Assembly: GCF_024360925.2 (NCBI RefSeq)
Contig: NZ_CP113517.1
Location: 496,001 to 560,000 of the forward strand
Direction of reading: 5' to 3'
Source of the DNA: Methylomonas rapida
Lineage (GTDB): Bacteria > Pseudomonadota > Gammaproteobacteria > Methylococcales > Methylomonadaceae
Length of the DNA stretch: 64,000 nucleotides
The position numbers and the translations under genes were made by a program. Shown here piece by piece: positions 44,946-52,967 of this stretch. Numbering within the stretch: position 1 is the first letter of the stretch; each line of letters starts with the position of its first letter. The notes below the pieces were generated by a model. The model made no database searches. It was given only the letters and a program-made list of their open reading frames with translations, and had not been told where the DNA came from.

Positions 44946-45527
44946 ATGAAATCAAATATTGTCGAAAATTATTTGAGTGAAGCCGATTATCTGGCCGGCG
45001 AACAGGACGGGCAACTCAGGCATGAATTCATTGCGGGCGAGGTCTACGCGATGACCGGCGCGAGCGAAGCGCATAATAAAATCAGCGGAAATTTTTTTGC
45101 GGAATTACGCAATGCACTGAAACAGAAAGGCGCCTCTTGTACAGCTTACATCAACGACATGAAAGTCAAAGTTCAAAACGACTTCTATTATCCCGACGTG
45201 ATGGTGGTCTGCGATGCCAACGATACGCAAAATGCCTATTACAAAACCCGGCCGCTGGTTATCGTCGAAGTGTTGTCGCCGGCCACGCGCCGAATCGACA
45301 AAACCTTGAAACGGCTAGCCTATCAGTCATTGGAGACCTTGCAGGAATATGTACTGGTCGAACAGGAAACCGCCGAAGTCGAAGTCTTTAGTCGGCAACG
45401 CGGCTGGCAGCCGGATTATTATTACCCGGGCGATACCGTCAACTTGCAGTCCATCGATGTGACAATTGCCGTCGAAGATATTTATTATCAAGTCGATAGG
45501 GTGGATTCGCGGAGATTGGGTCCATGA
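44946..45527 (+). CDS. Uma2-family putative endonuclease
   Basis: A 193-residue protein of the Uma2/DUF820 family, a PD-(D/E)XK-type nuclease fold. Family signs are SEADYLAGEQ, RHEFIAGEVYAMTGASEAHN, the acidic YYPDVMVVCD and RPLVIVEVLSPATRRIDKTLKRLAYQ. The usual D...E-x-L-S arrangement of active-site acids is present. The physiological target is unknown. These genes are abundant in mobile or multicopy neighbourhoods. ATG 44946 is used; a GTG at 44940 is also possible. Confidence 0.8.
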   Translation: MKSNIVENYLSEADYLAGEQDGQLRHEFIAGEVYAMTGASEAHNKISGNFFAELRNALKQKGASCTAYINDMKVKVQNDFYYPDVMVVCDANDTQNAYYKTRPLVIVEVLSPATRRIDKTLKRLAYQSLETLQEYVLVEQETAEVEVFSRQRGWQPDYYYPGDTVNLQSIDVTIAVEDIYYQVDRVDSRRLGP

Positions 45528-45585
45528 TACCTTTGGTTGCATTTACGGCTTAAAAACCCTATTTAGACATTTTCAGGGCTTTACG

Positions 45586-46014
45586 ATGCATAGGTACGAA
45601 TCCGATATTATTGCGTGGGCCAATGAGCAGGCCGCGTTTCTCCGTGCGGGCCAGTTTAACAGGCTTGACTTGGAACACCTTGCGGATGAGATTGAAGACG
45701 TGGGCAAAAGCGAACGAAGAGAACTGAGAAGCAGAATGGCGGTTTTGCTGGCCCATCTTCTGAAATGGCAATATCAGGAAGGTTTTCGAAGCAAAAGTTG
45801 GCAGCGCACAATCAAGGAGCAACGACGAGGCATTGCTGGTTGCTTGAAGGAAACCCCCAGTCTTAAAACCGATCTGGTTCAACCCGATTGGTGGGAATGG
45901 GTGTGGTCTGATGCCGTCACTCTTGCGGTAAAGGAAACGGGGCTCGATTGCTTCCCCGAATCTTGTCCGTGGGACTTTGAGGGGGTCATGAATCCTGATT
46001 TTTGGCCGGAATAA
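45586..46014 (+). CDS. DUF29 family protein
   Basis: A 142-residue cytoplasmic protein of the DUF29 family: YESDIIAWANEQAAFLRAG, LDLEHLADEIEDVGKSERRELRSR, LLAHLLKWQYQ, and the end FPESCPWDFEGVMNPDFWPE. The function is unknown. It is typical of multicopy accessory genes, and here sits between Uma2 and Rpn-type nuclease genes. The frame is open to 45466, but the ATG at 45586 (MHRYESD) is where the family begins. Confidence 0.78.
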   Translation: MHRYESDIIAWANEQAAFLRAGQFNRLDLEHLADEIEDVGKSERRELRSRMAVLLAHLLKWQYQEGFRSKSWQRTIKEQRRGIAGCLKETPSLKTDLVQPDWWEWVWSDAVTLAVKETGLDCFPESCPWDFEGVMNPDFWPE

Positions 46015-46600
46015 TGGCGCTATGCACTTACCAGCAGGTATAAGGATGACATGTTTCAAGAATACGCATGGTGCCAAGCCAGTTGTAATATGATTTGATC
46101 CGAAGAGGTTTCGGATTGGAAAATAGGGTTCAGCTCCTTTTTCTCCGAGGCCGTCGACGGCGTGACCGGTTTTTGCCACGAGTTACAAATCGATGCCGAA
46201 TGAGTAGCGAATACGACGCTAGTTACAAGCTGTTGTTCTCTGCGCCGGAACTGGTGCGAGACCTGATTTTGGGTTTTATTCCGGACGACTGGTTGCATGG
46301 TCTGGATTACAGTACGTTGGAAAAACTGCCAGGCAGTTATGTGACCGACGATTTCCGGCATAGAGCCGACGACGTGGTTTGGCGCGTCAAGGCGGACGAA
46401 AGCTGGGTATATTTGTATATCCTGATCGAATTTCAAAGTAACGTCGATCCTTTCATGGCGGTGCGGATGATGATCTATGCGGGATTGCTTTATCAAGATT
46501 TGATCCGACGCGGCGAGATATTGCCAGACAAGCGCTTGCCGCCGGTGTTGCCTATTGTACTGTATAACGGCGACAGCAAATGGACGGCGGCTACCGACAT

Positions 46601-47791
46601 CAGGGCAATCGCGCTTTGTAGCACTTGCACGGGCAAGGGGTTTAGTATAGCGATTTTGCCTAATATCCCAGATGCTCCCAGATCCAACCCCCTATTTTGC
46701 TGACCTCACAGACCCGCGGCGAGAGGGCAAAAACAAACTCCACAAACTCACGGATATCGTGATGATCGTCTTATGCGCAGTATTGAGCGGCATCGAGGAT
46801 TGGGTCGGCATGGAAGAGTTTGCCGAAGAAAAAGAAGATTGGCTGCGGACCTTTTTGGAATTACCGAATGGAATTCCCTCGCACGATACCCTGAGTAATG
46901 TCTTGGGCCGCCTGAATCCCCAAGCGTTTGCCGAGACCTTTCAACGTTGGGTGCAGGCGGCATTGCCAAGCCTTTCAGGACAGCAAGTCTGTTTGGACGG
47001 CAAGACCTTGCGCGGCAGCCGCGAAGGGGATAAGGCCGTGCATTTGATGAGCGCCTTTGCGGCTGAAGCGCGTTGGGTGTTGGCGCAACAGGCGGTGGAT
47101 GAGAAGACTAACGAAATCAAGGCGATCCCCGATTTATTGTCGATGTTGGACATCAAAGGAGCTCTGATCTCGATCGATGCCATGGGTTGTCAAAAAGCCA
47201 TTGCGAAAACCATCGTTACGGCGCAAGCGGATTACGTGTTGGCACTGAAGGATAATCATCCGAACCTTTGCGAGGATGTCAGGTTGTGGCTGGATACTGA
47301 AAATGCCAACGACCGCTTACCGGTCTACGAAACCATCGACAAAGATCACGGTCGCCTGGAAATACGCCGTTACAGCTTGAGTAGCGAGATTGCTTGGTTG
47401 ACGCAAAAACCTGACTGGGCCGGGCTACAAGCCATTGGTCGGGTTGAATCGATTCGCACCCTCGGTGACAAGACCTCGGTTGAGTGTCGCTACTATTTGT
47501 GTTCGTTTACGGATTTGCAGCGCTTTGCCGAAGGGGTACGGCAGCATTGGGCGATAGAAAATTCCCAGCACTGGGTGCTGGATGTGCAGTTTGGCGAAGA
47601 TGCGAATCGCGCCAGAACAGATCATTCCGCCGAAAACTTGGCGTTGATGCGACGGATGGCACTCAATTTACTACGAAATAACGGACCTACTAAAGACAGC
47701 TTGAAGCGCCGCAAGTTGCGAGCATGTTTGAACGATAACTATCGCTTTAAATTACTCTTCGGAACATCTGCAACATAGCGCGATTGCCCTG
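46601..47791 (+). mobile_element. ISAs1-family insertion sequence, copy 2
   Basis: A 1191-bp element of the same length, ends and transposase as that at 15839-17029, including CAGGGCAATCGCGCT termini. It is flanked by a perfect 10-bp target duplication, CTACCGACAT (46591-46600 and 47792-47801). It is inserted in the Rpn-type nuclease gene in the same orientation as that gene. Confidence 0.95.
46672..47778 (+). CDS. ISAs1-family transposase, copy 2
   Basis: The 368-residue DDE transposase, identical in protein sequence to the copy at 15910-17016, with the same catalytic blocks (CLDGKTLRGS, SIDAMGCQ, ENSQHWVLDVQF). Identity of the two products indicates that one copy arose very recently from the other, or both from a common source. 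Confidence 0.93.
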   Translation: MLPDPTPYFADLTDPRREGKNKLHKLTDIVMIVLCAVLSGIEDWVGMEEFAEEKEDWLRTFLELPNGIPSHDTLSNVLGRLNPQAFAETFQRWVQAALPSLSGQQVCLDGKTLRGSREGDKAVHLMSAFAAEARWVLAQQAVDEKTNEIKAIPDLLSMLDIKGALISIDAMGCQKAIAKTIVTAQADYVLALKDNHPNLCEDVRLWLDTENANDRLPVYETIDKDHGRLEIRRYSLSSEIAWLTQKPDWAGLQAIGRVESIRTLGDKTSVECRYYLCSFTDLQRFAEGVRQHWAIENSQHWVLDVQFGEDANRARTDHSAENLALMRRMALNLLRNNGPTKDSLKRRKLRACLNDNYRFKLLFGTSAT

Positions 47792-48373
47792 CTACCGACA
47801 TGGCGGAACTGGTGCCGAAAGTACCGGGATTGGTGTCGGAATACTTGCCACAGCTCAAATACCTGCTGATAGACGAAAACAACTACAGCGAAACCGTTTT
47901 GGCTGAGCTGAAAAACCTGGTGGCCGCGGTGATCCGCTTCGAGCATCCCAGTAACGATAGGGCATTGATCCAATTGATCGATCAATTAAACGACTGGCTA
48001 AGCGGGCAGCCGGAACTCAAACGTATCTTTGCCATCTGGATTAGGTCCGTTTTATTGAGACAAAGCAAAAATACCTTGGTGTTACCCAAAATCAATGATT
48101 TAAAGGAGTTAAAAATGACACTGGCAGAACGATTTGAAGAATGGGCTAAGTCTCATGAACAGAAAGGGATGGAAAAAGGGATGGAAAAGGGTGAAGCACT
48201 GGTATTGCAAAGGCAGTTGATTAGACGCTTTGGTCCTTTACCCAACGCAGTGCTGACCAAGATTGCAACGGCCGATAGAGTGCAATTAGAGTTGTGGTGC
48301 GATAGAGTGCTCGATGCCGCTTCATTGGATGATGTGTTCGGTTAAAAGCGGCATGCCAAGTTTTCCGTGGAAC

Positions 48374-48495
48374 CAACGGGAAGCCAGCAATCAAACCTTG
48401 CACCATACGATACATGCTTCTACCTAGGCGACATTGCCACCAAGCGAGATCTAAAAGAGTTGGAAGCGGCATAAAGGAAATGTATGCTGTGCTTA
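48374..48495 (+). pseudogene. Decayed DUF1640-like gene fragment
   Basis: About 120 bases that align to the middle of the DUF1640-like gene (about 44680-44800), clearly related but with several substitutions. Shared blocks include CAACGGGAAGCCA, GACATTGCCACCAAGCGAGA and AAAAGAGTTGGA. An in-frame TAG and a shifted frame make it non-coding. It ends the accessory block that starts with the other copy. Confidence 0.75.
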
Positions 48496-48698
48496 GGGGG
48501 CAAAGCTCTAAGCACCGAGTGATCTAGGTGTCTGAAGTATCCTCTTAAATTTGCCTTTCCCCTAAAGTCTCGAATGATAAATCGGCTATCTGTTGGTGTG
48601 ATAGTTTAATAAGATGATGATATAGGCACTCCTGCGAATAAGAACTTTCAGTTTGCAGCAGTGTGGATATCGCGCTTTTGAGTTGAATTCAATAAATT
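48496..48698. other. Promoter region of the sugar locus
   Basis: About 200 AT-rich bases before pseB. I see no clear sigma-28 or sigma-54 site and no strong SD for pseB, which starts at an ATG at 48699 after a TAAATT stretch. Confidence 0.4.
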
Positions 48699-49688
48699 AT
48701 GTTAAACGGAAAAAATATATTGATAACCGGCGGCACCGGATCATTCGGCAGGCAATGTACTAAGATGTTGCTTGAATGCTATAGCCCGAAAAAACTGATC
48801 ATTTTTTCCAGGGATGAGCTCAAGCAGTTTGAAATGCAGCAAGTCTTCAATCAGCGGTGTATGCGATATTTCCTCGGCGATGTCAGGGATCAAAACCGGC
48901 TGAAACGAGCGCTGGAGGATATCGATATCGTTATTCATGCGGCGGCTCTGAAGCAAGTGCCTGCGGCCGAATATAACCCTTTCGAATGCATCAAGACTAA
49001 TGTGTTGGGAGCGCAAAACTTGATAGAAGCCTGTTTGGATGCGGGTGTACAGAGGGTTGTTGCTTTGTCGACGGATAAAGCCGCTGCACCCATCAATCTG
49101 TATGGCGCGACTAAACTTTGCTCGGACAAACTGTTTGTCGCTGCTAATAATATCAAAGGTACACGGGATATCCGTTTCAGTGTGGTGCGTTATGGCAATG
49201 TCATGGGCAGCCGCGGTTCTGTGGTTCCTTTCTTTTTGAAACAGCGTGAGACCGGCGTATTGCCTATTACCGATCCGGAAATGACGCGTTTCAATATCAG
49301 TCTTCAAGAAGGCGTGGAAATGGTGCTATGGGCGCTCGAAAACGCTTTGGGCGGCGAAGTGTTCGTGCCAAAGATTCCTTCTTACCGTATTACTGACCTG
49401 GCGACGGCAATCGGTCCAGAATGCGAACACAAGATTGTCGGTATTCGGCCCGGCGAAAAGATCCATGAAGAAATGATTTCCGCCAGCGACAGTTTTAATA
49501 CCGTTGATTTGGGAAGGTATTACGCCATTTTGCCAGCTGGCGCTGAATATAATATGAAAAACTACTGTACCCGCACCGGAGCTCAAAAGGTGATGCCAGG
49601 GTTTCGCTACGATAGCGGCAGCAATGAGCACTTCCTGGGGGTCGAAGAATTGCGAGCAATGATCGATGCTTACGTGCAGGGGAAGTAA
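48699..49688 (+). CDS. pseB: UDP-GlcNAc 4,6-dehydratase (inverting), PseB
   Basis: First enzyme of pseudaminic-acid-type synthesis: it removes water from UDP-GlcNAc and inverts C5 to give a 4-keto-6-deoxy-L-arabino sugar. It has 329 residues. The NAD(P)-binding motif is TGGTGSFGRQ near the start. The SDR catalytic set is in LSTDKAAAPINLYGATKL (Asp-Lys and Tyr-x3-Lys), the PseB/FlaA1 form. VRYGNVMGSRGSVVP and RPGEKIHEEMIS are also family motifs. It starts the one-direction sugar locus that leads into the flagellin operon, 15 bases before pseC. Confidence 0.92.
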   Translation: MLNGKNILITGGTGSFGRQCTKMLLECYSPKKLIIFSRDELKQFEMQQVFNQRCMRYFLGDVRDQNRLKRALEDIDIVIHAAALKQVPAAEYNPFECIKTNVLGAQNLIEACLDAGVQRVVALSTDKAAAPINLYGATKLCSDKLFVAANNIKGTRDIRFSVVRYGNVMGSRGSVVPFFLKQRETGVLPITDPEMTRFNISLQEGVEMVLWALENALGGEVFVPKIPSYRITDLATAIGPECEHKIVGIRPGEKIHEEMISASDSFNTVDLGRYYAILPAGAEYNMKNYCTRTGAQKVMPGFRYDSGSNEHFLGVEELRAMIDAYVQGK

Positions 49689-49703
49689 GTGCTAGTGAGT
49701 GAC

Positions 49704-50861
49704 ATGATACCTTACGGACGGCAGAGTATTTCCGAGGACGATGTACGAGCCGTTGTGGAGGTATTGCGATCTGACTTTTTGACGCAAGGACCAGTGATAC
49801 CGGCTTTTGAGCGGGCGGTCGCAGAATATTGCGGCGCCTGGCATTCCGTTGCGGTCAATAGTGCGACATCGGCATTGCATTTGGCTTGTCTGGCGCTTGA
49901 TGTAGGGCCTGGTGATTATGTCTGGACCAGTCCTATTACTTTTGTGGCTAGTGCGAATTGCGCGCTGTACTGCGGAGCTAGTGTTGATTTTGTTGATATT
50001 GATCCTGCGACCTACAATCTGAGTGTTGAATGTTTGGCGGAAAAATTACATCAAGCCGAGCTACGTGGGTGTTTGCCCAAAGTTGTAATTCCTGTGCACT
50101 TGTGTGGATTATCCTGTGATATGGAGCCCATATACCGGTTAAGCAAACAATATGGCTTCAAGATTATCGAGGATGCTTCGCATGCGATCGGCGGCAAATA
50201 TCGCGGCGAAGCAGTCGGTAATTGTCGCTATTCCGATATAACCGTATTCAGTTTTCATCCGGTAAAAATCATTACCACAGGCGAAGGCGGAATGGCGCTG
50301 ACCAACGATGCTCAATTGGCGAAGCGGATGGCATTGCTACGTAGTCACGGAATTACTCGCGAACATGAAGATATGACCCATGAAGCCGACGGTCCCTGGT
50401 ACTACCAGCAAATCGCGCTGGGATTTAATTATCGAATGACCGACATGCAAGCTGCATTGGGCTTAAGCCAGCTTAACCGGCTGGATATGTTTGTTAATCG
50501 CCGTCATGAACTGGCAGAAATCTACAAGCTGCATTTGACGGGGTTGCCAGTTAATTGGCAACTGCAAGCGCATGACTGTCGCTCCTCGCTACATCTTTTT
50601 GTTATTCGCCTACAATTGTCCCTGATAGGGACATCACATTTGGAGGTCTTCCGTCAGTTGCGTAGTGCCAGTATAGGTGTCAACTTGCATTACATTCCTG
50701 TTCATTTGCAGCCTTTTTATCAAAACAAAGGTTTTCAACAGGGCGACTATCCGGAAGCCGAAAAATATTATGCAGAAGCAATTACACTGCCTATCTATCC
50801 AGATTTGCTTGATGCCCAGGTGTTGCAGATCGTCGAGGTGTTGAGGGGATGTTTGCAATGA
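49704..50861 (+). CDS. pseC: UDP-4-amino-sugar transaminase, PseC
   Basis: PLP-dependent DegT/DnrJ/EryC1-family aminotransferase (385 residues) that adds the 4-amino group to the PseB product. The PLP lysine is in VFSFHPVKIITTGEGG. Other marks are SATSALHLACLALDVGPGD near the start, ASHAIGGKYRG and FNYRMTDMQAALGLSQL. ATG 49704 (MIPYGRQSIS) is chosen over a GTG at 49689, as relatives begin there. It follows pseB closely. Confidence 0.92.
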   Translation: MIPYGRQSISEDDVRAVVEVLRSDFLTQGPVIPAFERAVAEYCGAWHSVAVNSATSALHLACLALDVGPGDYVWTSPITFVASANCALYCGASVDFVDIDPATYNLSVECLAEKLHQAELRGCLPKVVIPVHLCGLSCDMEPIYRLSKQYGFKIIEDASHAIGGKYRGEAVGNCRYSDITVFSFHPVKIITTGEGGMALTNDAQLAKRMALLRSHGITREHEDMTHEADGPWYYQQIALGFNYRMTDMQAALGLSQLNRLDMFVNRRHELAEIYKLHLTGLPVNWQLQAHDCRSSLHLFVIRLQLSLIGTSHLEVFRQLRSASIGVNLHYIPVHLQPFYQNKGFQQGDYPEAEKYYAEAITLPIYPDLLDAQVLQIVEVLRGCLQ

Positions 50862-50904
50862 GCGGTGTCGATCAAAATCAATGTCACAACAGTATGATGA
50901 ACGA

Positions 50905-51606
50905 ATGAAAATAGCCGTGATTCCCGCCCGTGGCGGAAGTAAACGCATCCCACGTAAGAACATCAAGAATTTTTGCGGAAAACCGATGATTGCCTGGTCG
51001 ATAGAGGCAGCGAAAGCCTCCAAGCTGTTCGACCATATCATAGTTTCCACCGACGATGCGGAAATTGCCGAGGTGGCGAAAGCCTGGGGTGCGGAAGCGC
51101 CGTTCATGCGGCCAGCGGAATTGGCGAACGATTTCGCCGGTACCGGCGTAGTGGTGAAACATGCTACGCAGTGGGTGCTTGAGCATCTTGGAAGCGTGGA
51201 ATTCGTTTGTACATTGTATGCTACGGCGCCGTTTGTCAGGCCCGGCGATTTGCTGGCGGGTTTTGAATTGATGGTCAATAACCAAAAAGATATTGCTTTC
51301 ACGGTGACCAGTTTTCCCTTCCCAATTCAACGGGCAATCAGAATAAACGCGCAGGGCGACATATCGATGTTTCAGCCAGAACATTTGATGACGCGCTCTC
51401 AAGATCTGGAGTCGGCATATCATGATGCCGGACAGTTTTATTGGGCCAGGACAGCGGCGGTGTTGAACGAAGTGCCGGCGTTTTCCAAGGCTGCGGTGGC
51501 CTTGATATTGCCCAGGCAGCAGGTTCAGGATATCGATACAGAAGAAGATTGGGAGCGAGCCGAACTGATGTTTAAAGCGTGGCGTCAATTGGAAGTCGAG
51601 AGGTAA
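50905..51606 (+). CDS. pseF: CMP-nonulosonate synthetase, PseF
   Basis: Cytidylyltransferase (233 residues) that activates a nonulosonic acid as its CMP form. The nucleotide-binding loop is VIPARGGSKRIPRKNIK at the N-terminus. HIIVSTDDAEIAEVA and DIDTEEDWERAE near the C-terminus are typical of PseF/NeuA. In a locus with pseB and pseC, PseF is the likely type. ATG 50905 (MKIAVIPARGG) is chosen over 50881. An acetyltransferase PseH is not found nearby. Confidence 0.88.
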   Translation: MKIAVIPARGGSKRIPRKNIKNFCGKPMIAWSIEAAKASKLFDHIIVSTDDAEIAEVAKAWGAEAPFMRPAELANDFAGTGVVVKHATQWVLEHLGSVEFVCTLYATAPFVRPGDLLAGFELMVNNQKDIAFTVTSFPFPIQRAIRINAQGDISMFQPEHLMTRSQDLESAYHDAGQFYWARTAAVLNEVPAFSKAAVALILPRQQVQDIDTEEDWERAELMFKAWRQLEVER

Positions 51607-51667
51607 AAAAACAGGAGGGCGCCCCAGACGATTTCTTTCTTTATTTATATTCGACAATAATTCTAGG

Positions 51668-52909
51668 ATGAATAATAAATCTGATACTTTGCCGTGGACA
51701 AGAATCGATAGTTTTGTTGGTAATAAATCTAATCCAGCATTAACTACATATCGGCCATGTCCGATCTGTGGAAGTCTCCATTACCGGAACATACTGACGT
51801 TCAACGATTTCCAGTTTTTTAGCGATTCGACTGAATATCCCAAGCGCACGGTAATTCAAAACGTTCAATGTCAAGATTGTCACGCCGTCTATCTTAATCC
51901 CTGCTATACCACGATAGGATTCGATTACTTATTTTCGGAAGCTGGGCGAAGTTACGGTTCAACCGAAGGACGTCCAGCCGAACAAAGAGAGTGGCTAGAC
52001 AAGCGTAATTTGCTTGATGAAGGCACCGTGTTTTTGGATGTGGGTTGTTATGATGGAAGGCTATTGAGCCATCTACCAAAAAATATTCGGCGTGTCGGCG
52101 TTGATATTGATGAGCCTGCCATTAAACAAGGCCAGGCAAGATATGGTTCGGAAGGAGTCGAACTTATAAATGGGGCTTTTGAATCCTTTTCCTGCTCGGT
52201 GCAGCCAGATGTAATTAGTATGTTTCATGTTCTGGAACATCTAGCCAATCCATATGCGGTGTTGAAACACTTACGATTGATGTCTCATGCGGAGACCAGG
52301 TTGGTTGTTGAAGTGCCTATTATTGAGTTTGGTAAAACCAATGATATCAATGGTTTTTTTTCGGTTCAGCATATGACCCATTTTAGCTCTCATTCATTGA
52401 GTCAGCTTTTACTGCGGGCGGGTTGGTTTGTATTAGAAAAACAGAAAATATCCGGTTATAACGGCTGCCGAATCCTAGCCAAACCGGGTGAAATTAATAG
52501 CGTAATCGGAATAGCGGCTGATATAGGCGCTGTTTATGAGTATTTGTCTCATTGGTATCGAAGTTTAATGGAAATTGAACAAAAGATTTCAGCTTACTCG
52601 ACAAAGCCACGTATGGTAATTTGGGGAGGAGGAATGCATAGTGAGTTTTTGTATCAAGCTAGCTCATTATTTAGTCAAAACCGACATCAGCAATATATAG
52701 TAGTTGATAGTGATCCGCTAAAACAGGGTAAAAGTTGGAGAGGGTTGCCCATTTTTTCTCCGGAAGTACTCAGTGATATCGACTGGAGCGAATGCCATTT
52801 GCTTATTTCTAGTTATGGTGGGCAAGAAAGTATTGCGGCTGCGGCTGAGAATAATGGGGTACCTAATTTAGCGATTCAGCGTCTATATGATGCTATTTGT
52901 GTATATTAG
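51668..52909 (+). CDS. Class I SAM-dependent methyltransferase with zinc-binding N-terminus
   Basis: A 413-residue three-part protein. The N-terminal putative zinc site has CPICG near residue 31 and CQDC near 68. The SAM-binding core has motif I VFLDVGCYDGRL near 120, DIDEPAIKQGQ, and SMFHVLEHLANP. The C-terminal Rossmann-like part (RMVIWGGGMHSEFLY near 315) is like that of sugar C-methyltransferases (Methyltransf_13/14 layout). It may methylate the nonulosonic acid or a precursor. Its DNA is more AT-rich than pseB-F, suggesting separate acquisition. Confidence 0.75.
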   Translation: MNNKSDTLPWTRIDSFVGNKSNPALTTYRPCPICGSLHYRNILTFNDFQFFSDSTEYPKRTVIQNVQCQDCHAVYLNPCYTTIGFDYLFSEAGRSYGSTEGRPAEQREWLDKRNLLDEGTVFLDVGCYDGRLLSHLPKNIRRVGVDIDEPAIKQGQARYGSEGVELINGAFESFSCSVQPDVISMFHVLEHLANPYAVLKHLRLMSHAETRLVVEVPIIEFGKTNDINGFFSVQHMTHFSSHSLSQLLLRAGWFVLEKQKISGYNGCRILAKPGEINSVIGIAADIGAVYEYLSHWYRSLMEIEQKISAYSTKPRMVIWGGGMHSEFLYQASSLFSQNRHQQYIVVDSDPLKQGKSWRGLPIFSPEVLSDIDWSECHLLISSYGGQESIAAAAENNGVPNLAIQRLYDAICVY

Positions 52910-52967
52910 GCTATTTATCTAATTTGATAAGATTTTTAATTCACCTTAATAGGTATAATTAAGTTAT

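Larger units (their letters stand above)
46200..48345 (+). pseudogene. Rpn/Transposase_31-family nuclease gene split by an IS
   Basis: Removing the IS (46601-47791) and one 10-bp target copy restores a 314-codon frame. The N-terminal half (MSSEYDASYKLLFSAPELVRDLI, HRADDVVWRVK, YLYILIEFQS) is the Rpn recombination-promoting nuclease / PD-(D/E)XK putative transposase family. The C-terminal half carries a helical region, the repeated EKGMEKG linker and the DUF4351-like ending RLIRRFGPLP-type (QLIRRFGPLPNAVLTK). The insertion falls near codon 134, after the nuclease core, in TAATD. Before insertion the gene was intact, so inactivation is recent. Confidence 0.85.

Noticed and set aside
48600..48698. 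Possible sigma-54 site (GGCACTCCTGC) upstream of pseB
   Set aside because: The GG-to-GC spacing is 7, not the required 10 bases.
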